Assembly (NCBI GenBank): GCA_963556495.2 | Contig: OY747714.1 | Span: forward strand, 52,782,541-52,846,540 | DNA from: Valencia hispanica | Lineage: Eukaryota; Chordata; Actinopteri; Cyprinodontiformes; Valenciidae | Direction: 5' to 3' | DNA length: 64,000 nucleotides | Part shown: positions 10,161 to 25,000 of the stretch, one piece after another | Layout: every line of letters starts with the position of its first letter | How positions within the stretch are numbered: position 1 is the stretch's first letter | Notes under the pieces: model-generated | What the model was told of the DNA's origin: nothing | Seen by the model: only the letters and a program-made list of their open reading frames with translations | Databases searched by the model: none | Made by a program: the position numbers and the translations under genes

Positions 10161-10234
10161 ATCCCTTGGATACCAGCTTCACAGATCCAGTCATCAAGAC
10201 GAAGAAACCAACAGAGGATTCCTCTCCTGAGTAA
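10161..10234 (+). CDS. Short tail exon of the V-set gene
   Basis: The acceptor GTGTATCTGCAG ends at 10160. Read in phase 1 from V5, it gives DPLDTSFTDPVIKTKKPTED, then SSPE, then a TAA stop (10232-10234). It is hydrophilic with two basic pairs and has no tyrosine. An alternative is donor GA/GTAAAT at 10231 splicing to an acceptor TCTCCTCAG ending at 10331, giving SSPEEDLSGSI and a stop at 10351-10353. I cannot decide between them. With V1-V5 this would make a protein lacking a membrane span after the last V domain. Confidence 0.6.
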
Positions 10235-10331
10235 ATGTCTTCCTGTTCTTTCATCTGATTGGTCATCATCTAATATGTGATAAATGTTCTGACATGTTTG
10301 TTCCCATGAGCAGTAACCTGAGTCTCCTCAG

Positions 10332-10353
10332 GGACCTGAGCGGTTCCATCTAG
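10332..10353 (+). CDS. Possible alternative last exon
   Basis: If the tail exon ends at 10230, these bases complete the frame as EDLSGSI plus stop. The intron would be 101 bp with GTAAAT and CTCCTCAG ends. It is supported only by splice-site appearance. Confidence 0.3.
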
Positions 10354-12168
10354 GAGACCCAACAGTCAGGAACCAGAACTAAAACACATTCTGCCAGATA
10401 TAAACACAGTTCAAGGGTTGACCACCAACCAGTTGGACCAGGATGGATGGTGATCAGTATAATCAGAACCATGGATCTGCACAATGACTGCACTGTTAAC
10501 ACCTCCTGAAGGTCCAGCAGGTCTGAACTCATGAAGCTGTTTCTGAGAGGGAACCGGGTCACTGTTAGGGTTACTGGGTCTGTGATCAGAAGCTCCTCTG
10601 GTCCACACCAAGCAGACAGAGAAGGGAATCCAGATACTGAAGGTAGCTGATCCAGGAAGGTCTCAGACTCTCCTCGGCCAACATGATGCCTCCTGGTTGG
10701 GGTTCATGACAGCCTGCAGATGGATCCATGCTTCTGAAGAACGTTTCGCCCCAGCAGTGTAACCACAGCTGAAGGAACCAAAATCAGATCTTAGAGATTT
10801 GGAGAACTGTCGAAACGTTCACAGAGAACAAAGCTGTCCCCAGTTTGGACACCTGTGGACAGTTTGGACAGGTCTTAGATCGGTTGGTCCCTTTGAAACG
10901 AAGACATGAACATCTTTCAGATTGTTTGGTACCTTCTGACAGAAGATCTGTTCCTGGGCCAGTCTAAATCAAACCGAGCCAGAACTTAAGTCCTGGAGGT
11001 TCTTCTCACCATGACAGGATCTCTGACCTGAAGGGACCACAGGAGACCAAAGACCCAAAGGTCTGACTCAAGACGAACAGACTGAACTGAACCAGCAGAT
11101 CAAACTTTGGACCTTCGTTAGAAGGAAGGTTTCTCCTGGTGGGTCCAAACAGATCAACAAGATGAAACTTCAGCCTGGCAGCAGATCCAGGAGCTCAGAA
11201 GGTCGGATCAGGTCCTCCAGCTTCTGTCTGTAGAACCTTTCTCAGTCTGATGGATCCCAGAAACAAAGGATTTGCATCATGTTTTCCTTCTTCAACATAA
11301 CGTTTCCTGTTTTCATTATTGTGATGAAGATGTGTTCATTCTCAGGTGGTCTTCATCATTCTCTGGTGCTGTACACAGTCCAGTTTGGGTCCACTCCTCT
11401 CTGACTGAACATCTCCTCTGTTTCAGGAACGTCCCGCTGAAACTGAGTCTGGACTCATCGATGAATCAGGCCTGACCTCTGGATGAACCCAGTGAAACCT
11501 GGGATCTTCTGGATTATTCTTCTGGTTGTTTCCAGGACATGTTTGGTACCAGGAACACCGAGGCCTGATCAGCTTCTGGATCAGTTACATCCAGAACATC
11601 TGGTGTCAGAGCTCTGGTGATTCCACAATCATCTCCACATTCAAGGAAGGTGGATCTTCTCCTCAAAGAGTTGCATCTCCACCCCTGGAACCACCAAAGA
11701 AGATCTTAACTGATCATCTTCTTTTCTTCTGGGATGGTGACCTTCTCTCTACACCCATCTTCCCAAAAGGCTGGACCAATGACCTTCTGGACTCAGCAGG
11801 ATAGAGGTCCAGGTCTTCACACGCCACAGTTACATAGACCTTAGTTATACGTAACTATCCACTCAGTGTCTCCAGGTCGTTGGTTTTACATGTTGTCTGT
11901 TAACGTAGCCGACAGCGAATAAAGTTTTCATCTTTTTTAATCAGCATTTATCTTCTTTACATGAGAACTGGTTCTGATGTTTTGGTCTCAGTGTAATAAA
12001 TATATTAATATGAACTCTAATGTATGTCCCAACATGTCTACTGTACAATGAAGGTCAAAGTTCAGTAAAACATCCTTTAAAGCTATGTTACAATCCAGTC
12101 CAGCTGTGTGGAGCTGATTGGCTGAGCCTGAAGCAGGTGAGATGCTCAATGAGTGACATGATTATTGT
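10354..12168 (+). other. Probable 3' UTR and flank of the V-set gene
   Basis: I see no further Ig domain or conserved coding sequence. A candidate acceptor at CTGTTTCAG (ending near 11427) precedes a short open stretch, but I cannot tie it to the gene. The open frame at 11526-11804 has no family resemblance. Confidence 0.45.
11918..11923 (+). terminator. Candidate polyadenylation signal AATAAA
   Basis: This is an AATAAA hexamer followed by T-rich sequence (TTTTCATCTTTTTT), about 250 bp before the satellite. It could end the transcript of the plus-strand V-set gene. Confidence 0.4.
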
Positions 12169-13619
12169 ACCTGACCTCTGATATGTGATTAAAACTCTAA
12201 TAACCTGACCTCTGATATGTGATTAATACTTTAATAACCTGACCTCTGACCTCTGATATGTGATTAATACTTTAATAACCTGACCTCTGATATGTGATTA
12301 ATACTTTAATAACCTGACCTCTGACATGTGATTAATACTTTAATAACCTGACCTCTGATATGTGATTAATACTTTAATAACCTGACCTCTGATATGTGAA
12401 TAAAACTTTAATAACCTGACCTCTGATATGTGAATAATACTTTAATAACCTGACCTCTGATATGTGAATAAAACTTTAATAACCTGACCTCTGATATGTG
12501 AATAATACTTTAATAACCTGACCTCTGATATGTGAATAATACTTTAATAACCTGACCTCTGATATGTGAATAAAACTTTAATAACCTGACCTCTGATATG
12601 TGAATAAAACTTTAATAACCTGACCTCTGATATGTGAATAAAACGTTAATAACCTGACCTCTGATATGTGATTAAAACTTTAATAACCTGACCTCTGAGA
12701 TGTGAATAAAACTTTAATAACCTGACCTCTGATATGTGAATAAAACTTTAATGACCTGACCTCTGAGATGTGATTAATACTTTAATAACATGACCTCTGA
12801 TATGTGAATAAAACTTTAATGACCTGACCTCTGATATGTGATTAATACTTTAATAACCTGACCTCTGATATGTGATTAATACTTTAATAACCTGACCTCT
12901 GATATGTGATTAAAACTTTAATAACCTGACCTCTGATATGTGAATAAAACTTTAATAACCTGACCTCTGATATGTGAATAAAACTTTAATAACCTGACCT
13001 CTGAGATGTGATTAATACTTTAATAACCTGACCTCTGAGATGTGAATAAAACTTTAATAACCTGACCTCTGATATGTGAATAAAACTTTAATGACCTGAC
13101 CTCTGAGATGTGATTAATACTTTAATAACCTGACCTCTGATATGTGATTAATACTTTAATAACCTGACCTCTGATATGTGAATAAAACTTTAATAACCTG
13201 ACCTCTGATATGTGATTAATACTTTAATAACCTGACCTCTGATATGTGATTAATACTTTAATAACCTGACCTCTGATATGTGAATAAAACTTTAATAACC
13301 TGACCTCTGATATGTGATTAATACTTTAATAACCTGACCTCTGAGATGTGATTAATACTTTAATAACCTGACCTCTGATATGTGAATAAAACTTTAATGA
13401 CCTGACCTCTGATATGTGATTAATACTTTAATAACCTGACCTCTGACATGTGATTAATACTTTAATAACCTGACCTCTGATATGTGATTAATACTTTAAT
13501 AACCTGACCCCTGATATGTGATTAATACTTTAATAACCTGACCTCTGATATGTGATTAATACTTTAATAACCTGACCTCTGATATGTGATTAATACTTTA
13601 ATAACCTGACCTCTGATAT

Positions 13620-16600
13620 GTGAATAATACTTTAATAACCTGACCTCTGATATGTGAATAATACTTTAATAACCTGACCTCTGATATGTGAATAAAACTT
13701 TAATAACCTGACCTCTGATATGTGAATAAAACTTTAATAACCTGACCTCTGATATGTGATTAATACTTTAATAACCTGACCCCTGATATGTGATTAATAC
13801 TTTAATAACCTGACCTCTGATATGTGAATAATACTTTAATAACCTGACCTCTGATATGTGAATAATACTTTAATAACCTGACCTCTGATATGTGAATAAA
13901 ACTTTAATAACCTGACCTCTGATATGTGAATAAAACTTTAATAACCTGACCTCTGATATGTGATTAATACTTTAATAACCTGACCCCTGATATGTGATTA
14001 ATACTTTAATAACCTGACCTCTGATATGTGAATAATACTTTAATAACCTGACCTCTGATATGTGAATAAAACTTTAATAACCTGACCTCTGATATGTGAA
14101 TAATATTTTAATAACCTGACCTCTGATATGTGATTAATACTTTAATAACCTGACCTCTGATATGTGAATAAAACCTCTGATTTGTGAATAAAACGTTAAT
14201 AACCTGACCTCTGATATGTGATTAAAACTTTAATAACCTGACCTCTGAGATGTGAATAAAACTTTAATAACCTGACCTCTGATATGTGATTAATACTTTA
14301 ATAACCTGACCTCTGATATGTGAATAAAACTTTAATAACCTGACCTCTGATATGTGAATAAAACTTTAATAACCTGACCTCTGATATGTGAATAATATTT
14401 TAATAACCTGACCTCTGATATGTGATTAATACTTTAATAACCTGACCTCTGATATGTGAATAAAACCTCTGATATGTGAATAAAACTTTAATAACCTGAC
14501 CTCTGATATGTGAATAATATTTTAATAACCTGACCTCTGATATGTGATTAATACTTTAATAACCTGACCTCTGATATGTGATTAAAACTTTAATAACCTG
14601 ACCTCTGAGATGTGAATAAAACTTTAATAACCTGACCTCTGATATGTGATTAATACTTTAATAACCTGACCTCTGATATGTGATTAATACTTTAATAACC
14701 TGACCTCTGATATGTGATTAATACTTTAATAACCTGACCTCTGATATGTGATTAATACTTTAATAACCTGACCTCTGATATGTGATTAATACTTTAATAA
14801 CCTGACCTCTGATATGTGATTAAAACTTTAATAACCTGACCTCTGAGATGTGATTAATACTTTAATAACCTGACCTCTGAGATGTGATTAATACTTTAAT
14901 AACCTGACCTCTGATATGTGAATAAAACTTTAATGACCTGAACTCTGATATGTGATTAATACTTTAATAACCTGACCTCTGATATGTGAATAAAACTTTA
15001 ATGACCTGACCTCTGATATGTGATTAATACTTTAATAACCTGACCTCTGAGATGTGATTAATACTTTAATAACCTGACCTCTGATATGTGAATAAAACTT
15101 TAATGACCTGACCTCTGATATGTGATTAATACTTTAATAACCTGACCTCTGAGATGTGAATAAAACTTTAATAACCTGACCTCTGATATGTGAATAAAAC
15201 TTTAATGACCTGACCTCTGAGATGTGATTAATACTTTAATAACCTGACCTCTGATATGTGAATAAAACTTTAATGACCTGACCTCTGATATGTGATTAAT
15301 ACTTTAATAACCTGACCTCTGATATGTGATTAATACTTTAATAACCTGACCTCTGATATGTGAATAAAACTTTAATAACCTGACCTCTGATATGTGATTA
15401 ATACTTTAATAGCCTGACCTCTGAGATGTGATTAATACTTTAATAACCTGACCTCTGATATGTGATTAATACTTTAATAACCTGACCTCTGAGATGTGAT
15501 TAATACTTTAATAACCTGACCCCTGATATGTGATTAATACTTTAATAACCTGACCTCTGATATGTGATTAATACTTTAATAACCTGACCTCTGATATGTG
15601 ATTAATACTTTAATAACCTGACCTCTGATATGTGAATAATACTTTAATAACCTGACCTCTGATATGTGATTAATACTTTAATAACCTGACCTCTGATATG
15701 TGATTAATACTTTAATAACCTGACCTCTGATATGTGAATAATACTTTAATAACCTGACCTCTGATATGTGAATAATACTTTAATAACCTGACCTCTGATA
15801 TGTGAATAAAACTTTAATAACCTGACCTCTGATATGTGAATAAAACTTTAATAACCTGACCTCTGATATGTGATTAATACTTTAATAACCTGACCCCTGA
15901 TATGTGATTAATACTTTAATAACCTGACCTCTGATATGTGAATAATACTTTAATAACCTGACCTCTGATATGTGAATAATACTTTAATAACCTGACCTCT
16001 GATATGTGAATAAAACTTTAATAACCTGACCTCTGATATGTGAATAAAACTTTAATAACCTGACCTCTGATATGTGATTAATACTTTAATAACCTGACCC
16101 CTGATATGTGATTAATACTTTAATAACCTGACCTCTGATATGTGAATAATACTTTAATAACCTGACCTCTGATATGTGAATAAAACTTTAATAACCTGAC
16201 CTCTGATATGTGAATAATATTTTAATAACCTGACCTCTGATATGTGATTAATACTTTAATAACCTGACCTCTGATATGTGAATAAAACCTCTGATTTGTG
16301 AATAAAACGTTAATAACCTGACCTCTGATATGTGATTAAAACTTTAATAACCTGACCTCTGAGATGTGAATAAAACTTTAATAACCTGACCTCTGATATG
16401 TGATTAATACTTTAATAACCTGACCTCTGATATGTGAATAAAACTTTAATAACCTGACCTCTGATATGTGAATAAAACTTTAATAACCTGACCTCTGATA
16501 TGTGAATAATATTTTAATAACCTGACCTCTGATATGTGATTAATACTTTAATAACCTGACCTCTGATATGTGAATAAAACCTCTGATATGTGAATAAAAC

Positions 16601-17640
16601 TTTAATAACCTGACCTCTGATATGTGAATAATATTTTAATAACCTGACCTCTGATATGTGATTAATACTTTAATAACCTGACCTCTGATATGTGATTAAA
16701 ACTTTAATAACCTGACCTCTGAGATGTGAATAAAACTTTAATAACCTGACCTCTGATATGTGATTAATACTTTAATAACCTGACCTCTGATATGTGATTA
16801 ATACTTTAATAACCTGACCTCTGATATGTGATTAATACTTTAATAACCTGACCTCTGATATGTGATTAATACTTTAATAACCTGACCTCTGATATGTGAT
16901 TAATACTTTAATAACCTGACCTCTGATATGTGATTAAAACTTTAATAACCTGACCTCTGAGATGTGATTAATACTTTAATAACCTGACCTCTGAGATGTG
17001 ATTAATACTTTAATAACCTGACCTCTGATATGTGAATAAAACTTTAATGACCTGAACTCTGATATGTGATTAATACTTTAATAACCTGACCTCTGATATG
17101 TGAATAAAACTTTAATGACCTGACCTCTGATATGTGATTAATACTTTAATAACCTGACCTCTGAGATGTGATTAATACTTTAATAACCTGACCTCTGATA
17201 TGTGAATAAAACTTTAATGACCTGACCTCTGATATGTGATTAATACTTTAATAACCTGACCTCTGAGATGTGAATAAAACTTTAATAACCTGACCTCTGA
17301 TATGTGAATAAAACTTTAATGACCTGACCTCTGAGATGTGATTAATACTTTAATAACCTGACCTCTGATATGTGAATAAAACTTTAATGACCTGACCTCT
17401 GATATGTGATTAATACTTTAATAACCTGACCTCTGATATGTGATTAATACTTTAATAACCTGACCTCTGATATGTGAATAAAACTTTAATAACCTGACCT
17501 CTGATATGTGATTAATACTTTAATAGCCTGACCTCTGAGATGTGATTAATACTTTAATAACCTGACCTCTGATATGTGATTAATACTTTAATAACCTGAC
17601 CTCTGAGATGTGAATAAAACTTTAATAACCTGACCTCTGA
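13620..17640. repeat. Two tandem 2114-bp higher-order blocks in the satellite
   Basis: Rare monomer variants recur at a constant offset of 2114 bp. The GATTTG short monomer at 14167 recurs at 16281, the variant CCTGAACTCTG at 14937 recurs at 17051, and TAATAGCCTG at 15407 recurs at 17521. The offset equals 61 full 34-bp monomers plus two 20-bp monomers. The outer limits are approximate. Confidence 0.85.
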
Positions 17641-18250
17641 TATGTGAATAAAACTTTAATGACCTGACCTCTGAGATGTGATTAATACTTTAATAACCTG
17701 ACCTCTGATATGTGAATAAAACTTTAATGACCTGACCTCTGATATGTGATTAATACTTTAATAACCTGACCTCTGATATGTGATTAATACTTTAATAACC
17801 TGACCTCTGATATGTGAATAAAACTTTAATAACCTGACCTCTGATATGTGAATAAAACTTTAATGACCTGACCTCTGATATGTGAATAAAACTTTAATGA
17901 CCTGACCTCTGATATGTGAATAAAACTTTAATGACCTGACCTCTGATATGTGATTAATACTTTAATAACCTGACCTCTGATATGTGATTAATACTTTAAT
18001 AACCTGACCTCTGATATGTGAATAAAACTTTAATAACCTGACCTCTGATATGTGAATAAAACTTTAATGACCTGACCTCTGATATGTGAATAAAACTTTA
18101 ATAACCTGACCTCTGATATGTGATTAATACTTTAATAACCTGACCTCTGAGATGTGATTAATACTTTAATAACCTGACCTCTGATATGTGAATAAAACTT
18201 TAATGACCTGACCTCTGATATGTGATTAATACTTTAATAACCTGACCTCT

Positions 18251-20500
18251 GACATGTGATTAATACTTTAATAACCTGACCTCTGATATGTGATTAATAC
18301 TTTAATAACCTGACCCCTGATATGTGATTAATACTTTAATAACCTGACCTCTGATATGTGATTAATACTTTAATAACCTGACCTCTGATATGTGATTAAT
18401 ACTTTAATAACCTGACCTCTGATATGTGAATAATACTTTAATAACCTGACCTCTGATATGTGAATAATACTTTAATAACCTGACCTCTGATATGTGAATA
18501 AAACTTTAATAACCTGACCTCTGATATGTGAATAAAACTTTAATAACCTGACCTCTGATATGTGATTAATACTTTAATAACCTGACCCCTGATATGTGAT
18601 TAATACTTTAATAACCTGACCTCTGATATGTGATTAATACTTTAATAACCTGACCTCTGATATGTGAATAAAACTTTAATAACCTGACCTCTGATATGTG
18701 AATAATATTTTAATAACCTGACCTCTGATATGTGATTAAAACTTTAATAACCTGACCTCTGAGATGTGAATAAAACTTTAATAACCTGACCTCTGATATG
18801 TGATTAATACTTTAATAACCTGACCTCTGATATGTGAATAAAACTTTAATAACCTGACCTCTGATATGTGAATAAAACTTTAATAACCTGACCTCTGATA
18901 TGTGAATAATATTTTAATAACCTGACCTCTGATATGTGATTAATACTTTAATAACCTGACCTCTGATATGTGAATAAAACTTTAATGACCTGACCTCTGA
19001 TATGTGATTAATACTTTAATAACCTGACCTCTGATATGTGAATAAAACTTTAATAACCTGACCTCTGATATGTGATTAATACTTTAATAACCTGACCTCT
19101 GAGATGTGAATAAAACTTTAATAACCTGACCTCTGATATGTGATTAATACTTTAATAACCTGACCTCTGATATGTGATTAATACTTTAATAACCTGACCT
19201 CTGATATGTGAATAAAACTTTAATAACCTGACCTCTGATATGTGATTAATACTTTAATAACCTGACCTCTGAGATGTGATTAATACTTTAATAACCTGAC
19301 CTCTGATATGTGATTAATACTTTAATAACCTGACCTCTGAGATGTGAATAAAACTTTAATAACCTGACCTCTGATTTGTGAATAAAACTTTAATGACCTG
19401 ACCTCTGAGATGTGATTAATACTGTAATAACCTGACCTCTGATATGTGAATAAAACTTTAATGACCTGACCTCTGATATGTGATTAATACTTTAATAACC
19501 TGACCTCTGATATGTGATTAATACTTTAATAACCTGACCTCTGATATGTGAATAAAACTTTAATGACCTGACCTCTGATATGTGATTAATACTTTAATAA
19601 CCTGACCTCTGACATGTGATTAATACTTTAATAACCTGACCTCTGATATGTGATTAATACTTTAATAACCTGACCCCTGATATGTGATTAATACTTTAAT
19701 AACCTGACCTCTGATATGTGATTAATACTTTAATAACCTGACCTCTGATATGTGATTAATACTTTAATAACCTGACCTCTGATATGTGAATAATACTTTA
19801 ATAACCTGACCTCTGATATGTGAATAATACTTTAATAACCTGACCTCTGATATGTGAATAAAACTTTAATAACCTGACCTCTGATATGTGAATAAAACTT
19901 TAATAACCTGACCTCTGATATGTGATTAATACTTTAATAACCTGACCCCTGATATGTGATTAATACTTTAATAACCTGACCTCTGATATGTGATTAATAC
20001 TTTAATAACCTGACCTCTGATATGTGAATAATACTTTAATAACCTGACCTCTGATATGTGAATAAAACTTTAATAACCTGACCTCTGATATGTGAATAAT
20101 ATTTTAATAACCTGACCTCTGATATGTGATTAATACTTTAATAACCTGACCTCTGATATGTGATTAAAACTTTAATAACCTGACCTCTGAGATGTGAATA
20201 AAACTTTAATAACCTGACCTCTGATATGTGATTAATACTTTAATAACCTGACCTCTGATATGTGAATAAAACTTTAATAACCTGACCTCTGATATGTGAA
20301 TAAAACTTTAATAACCTGACCTCTGATATGTGAATAATATTTTAATAACCTGACCTCTGATATGTGATTAATACTTTAATAACCTGACCTCTGATATGTG
20401 AATAAAACCTCTGATATGTGAATAAAACTTTAATAACCTGACCTCTGATATGTGAATAATATTTTAATAACCTGACCTCTGATATGTGATTAATACTTTA
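18251..20500. repeat. Higher-order repeat with 1360-bp offset
   Basis: The GACATG variant followed two monomers later by CCCCTGATATG occurs at 18251 and again at 19611, with the same order of following variants. The offset of 1360 bp is 40 monomers. Confidence 0.7.
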
Positions 20501-21319
20501 ATAACCTGACCTCTGATATGTGATTAAAACTTTAATAACCTGACCTCTGAGATGTGAATAAAACTTTAATAACCTGACCTCTGATATGTGATTAATACTT
20601 TAATAACCTGACCTCTGATATGTGATTAATACTTTAATAACCTGACCTCTGATATGTGATTAATACTTTAATAACCTGACCTCTGATATGTGATTAATAC
20701 TTTAATAACCTGACCTCTGATATGTGATTAATACTTTAATAACCTGACCTCTGATATGTGATTAATACTTTAATAACCTGACCTCTGAGATGTGATTAAT
20801 ACTTTAATAACCTGACCTCTGATATGTGAATAAAACTTTAATAACCTGACCTCTGAGATGTGATTAATACTTTAATAACCTGACCTCTGATATGTGAATA
20901 AAACTTTAATGTCCTGACCTCTGATATGTGATTAATACTTTAATAACCTGACCTCTGATATGTGAATAAAACTTTAATAACCTGACCTCTGATATGTGAT
21001 TAATACTTTAATAACCTGACCTCTGAGATGTGATTAATACTTTAATAACCTGACCTCTGATATGTGAATAAAACTTTAATGACCTGACCTCTGATATGTG
21101 ATTAATACTTTAATAACCTGACCTCTGACATGTGATTAATACTTTAATAACCTGACCTCTGATATGTGATTAATACTTTAATAACCTGACCCCTGATATG
21201 TGATTAATACTTTAATAACCTGACCTCTGATATGTGATTAATACTTTAATAACCTGACCTCTGATATGTGATTAATACTTTAATAACCTGACCTCTGATA
21301 TGTGAATAATACTTTAATA

Positions 21320-22060
21320 ACCTGACCTCTGACATGTGATTAATACTTTAATAACCTGACCTCTGATATGTGATTAATACTTTAATAACCTGACCCCTGA
21401 TATGTGATTAATACTTTAATAACCTGACCTCTGATATGTGAATAAAACTTTAATAACCTGACTTCTGATATGTGATTAATACTTTAATAACCTGACCCCT
21501 GATATGTGATTAATACTTTAATAACCTGACCTCTGATATGTGAATAATACTTTAATAACCTGACCTCTGATATGTGATTAATACTTTAATAACCTGACTT
21601 CTGATATGTGATTAATACTTTAATAACCTGACCCCTGATATGTGATTAATACTTTAATAACCTGACCTCTGATATGTGATTAATACTTTAATAACCTGAC
21701 CCCTGATATGTGATTAATACTTTAATAACCTGACCTCTGATATGTGATTAATACTTTAATAACCTGACCTCTGATATGTGATTAATACTTTAATAACCTG
21801 ACCTCTGATATGTGAATAATACTTTAATAACCTGACCTCTGACATGTGATTAATACTTTAATAACCTGACCTCTGATATGTGATTAATACTTTAATAACC
21901 TGACCCCTGATATGTGATTAATACTTTAATAACCTGACCTCTGATATGTGAATAAAACTTTAATAACCTGACTTCTGATATGTGATTAATACTTTAATAA
22001 CCTGACCCCTGATATGTGATTAATACTTTAATAACCTGACCTCTGATATGTGAATAATAC
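21320..22060. repeat. Higher-order repeat with 510-bp offset
   Basis: The variant CTGACTTCTGATATG at about 21461 recurs at 21971 within the same variant context (GACATG, CCCCTG, AATAAAAC). The offset of 510 bp is 15 monomers. Confidence 0.7.
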
Positions 22061-25000
22061 TTTAATAACCTGACCTCTGATATGTGAATAATACTTTAAT
22101 AACCTGACCTCTGATATGTGAATAAAACTTTAATATCCTGACCTCTGATATGTGAATAAAACTTTAATAACCTGACCTCTGATATGTGAATAAAACTTTA
22201 ATAACCTGACCTCTGATATGTGAATAAAACTTTAATAACCTGACCTCTGATATGTGATTAATACTTTAATAACCTGACCTCTGATATGTGATTAATACTT
22301 TAATAACCTGACCTCTGATATGTGAATAATACTTTAATAACCTGACCTCTGATATGTGAATAATACTTTAATAACCTGACCTCTGATATGTGAATAAAAC
22401 TTTAATAACCTGACCTCTGATATGTGATTAATACTTTAATAACCTGACCTCTGATATGTGATTAATACTTTAATAACCTGACCTCTGATATGTGAATAAT
22501 ACTTTAATAACCTGACCTCTGATATGTGAATAATACTTTAATAACCTGACCTCTGATATGTGAATAAAACTTTAATAACCTGACCTCTGATATGTGAATA
22601 ATACTTTAATAACCTGACCTCTGATATGTGAATAAAACTTTAATAACCTGACCTCTGAGATGTGAATAAAACTTTAATAACCTGACCTCTGATATGTGAA
22701 TAATACTTTAATAACCTGACCTCTGATATGTGAATAAAACTTTAATAACCTGACCTCTGATATGTGAATAAAACTTTAATAACCTGACCTCTGATATGTG
22801 AATAATACTTTAATAACCTGACCTCTGATATGTGAATAAAACTTTAATAACCTGACCTCTGATATGTGAATAATATTTTAATAACCTGACCTCTGATATG
22901 TGATTAATACTTTAATAACCTGACCTCTGAGATGTGAATAAAACCTCTGATTTGTGAATACAACGTTAATAACCTGACCTCTGAGATGTGAATAAAACTT
23001 TAATAACCTGACCTCTGATATGTGATTAATACTTTAATAACCTGACCTCTGATATGTGAATAAAACTTTAATAACCTGACCTCTGATATGTGATTAATAC
23101 TTTAATAACCTGACCTTTGATATGTGAATAAAACTTTAATGACCTGACCTCTGATATGTGATTAATACTTTAATAACCTGACCTCTGATATGTGATTAAT
23201 ACTTTAATAACCTGACCTCTGACATGTGATTAATACTTTAATAACCTGACCTCTGATATGTGATTAATACTTTAATAACCTGACCTCTGATATGTGAATA
23301 AAACTTTAATAACCTGACCTCTGATATGTGAATAATATTTTAATAACCTGACCTCTGATATGTGATTAATACTTTAATAACCTGACCTTTGATATGTGAA
23401 TAAAACTTTAATAACCTGACCTCTGATATGTGAATAATATTTTAATAACCTGACCTCTGACATGTGATTAATACTTTAATAACCTGACCTCTGATATGTG
23501 ATTAATACTTTAATAACCTGACCTCTGATATGTGAATAAAACTTTAATAACCTGACCTCTGATATGTGAATAATATTTTAATAACCTGACCTCTGATATG
23601 TGAATAATATTTTAATAACCTGACCTCTGATATGTGAATAAAACTTTAATAACCTGACCTCTGATATGTGATTAATACTTTAATAACCTGACCTTTGATA
23701 TGTGAATAAAACTTTAATGACCTGACCTCTGATATGTGATTAATACTTTAATAACCTGACCTCTGACATGTGATTAATACTTTAATAACCTGACCTCTGA
23801 TATGTGATTAATACTTTAATAACCTGACCCCTGATATGTGAATAAAACTTTAATAACCTGACCTCTGATATGTGAATAATATTTTAATAACCTGACCTCT
23901 GATATGTGAATAAAACCTCTGATTTGTGAATAAAACGTTAATAACCTGACCTCTGATATGTGAATAATATATTAATAACCTGACCTCTGATATGTGATTA
24001 AAACTTTAATAACCTGACCTCTGATATGTGAATAAAACTTTAATAACCTGACCTCTGATATGTGAATAATATTTTAATAACCTGACCTCTGATATGTGAT
24101 TAAAACTTTAATAACCTGACCTCTGAGATGTGATTAATACTTTAATAACCTGACCTCTGATATGTGAATAAAACTTTAATAACCTGACCTCTGAGATGTG
24201 AATAAAACTTTAATAACCTGACCTCTGAGATGTGAATAAAACTTTAATAACCTGACCTCTGATATGTGAATAAAACTTTAATAACCTGACCTCTGAGATG
24301 TGATTAATACTTTAATAACCTGACCTCTGATATGTGATTAAAACTTTAATAACCTGACCTCTGATATGTGAATAAAACTTTAATAACCTGACCTCTGATA
24401 TGTGAATAATATTTTAATAACCTGACCTCTGATATGTGATTAAAACTTTAATAACCTGACCTCTGATATGTGAATAAAACTTTAATAACCTGACCTCTGA
24501 TATGTGAATAATATTTTAATAACCTGACCTCTGATATGTGATTAAAACTTTAATAACCTGACCTCTGAGATGTGATTAATACTTTAATAACCTGACCTCT
24601 GATATGTGAATAAAACTTTAATAACCTGACCTCTGAGATGTGAATAAAACTTTAATAACCTGACCTCTGATATGTGAATAAAACTTTAATGACCTGACCT
24701 CTGATATGTGATTAATACTTTAATAACCTGACCTCTGATATGTGATTAATACTTTAATAACCTGACCTCTGAGATGTGATTAATACTTTAATAACCTGAC
24801 CTCTGATATGTGATTAATACTTTAATAACCTGACCTCTGAGATGTGATTAATACTTTAATAACCTGACCTCTGAGATGTGAATAAAACCTCTGATTTGTG
24901 AATAAAACGTTAATAACCTGACCTCTGATATGTGATTAAAACTTTAATAACCTGACCTCTGAGATGTGAATAAAACTTTAATAACCTGACCTCTGATATG

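Noticed and set aside
11526..11804. 92-codon plus-strand ORF
   Set aside because: No domain, no splice or start support, and its position in the probable 3' flank make it unlikely to be coding.
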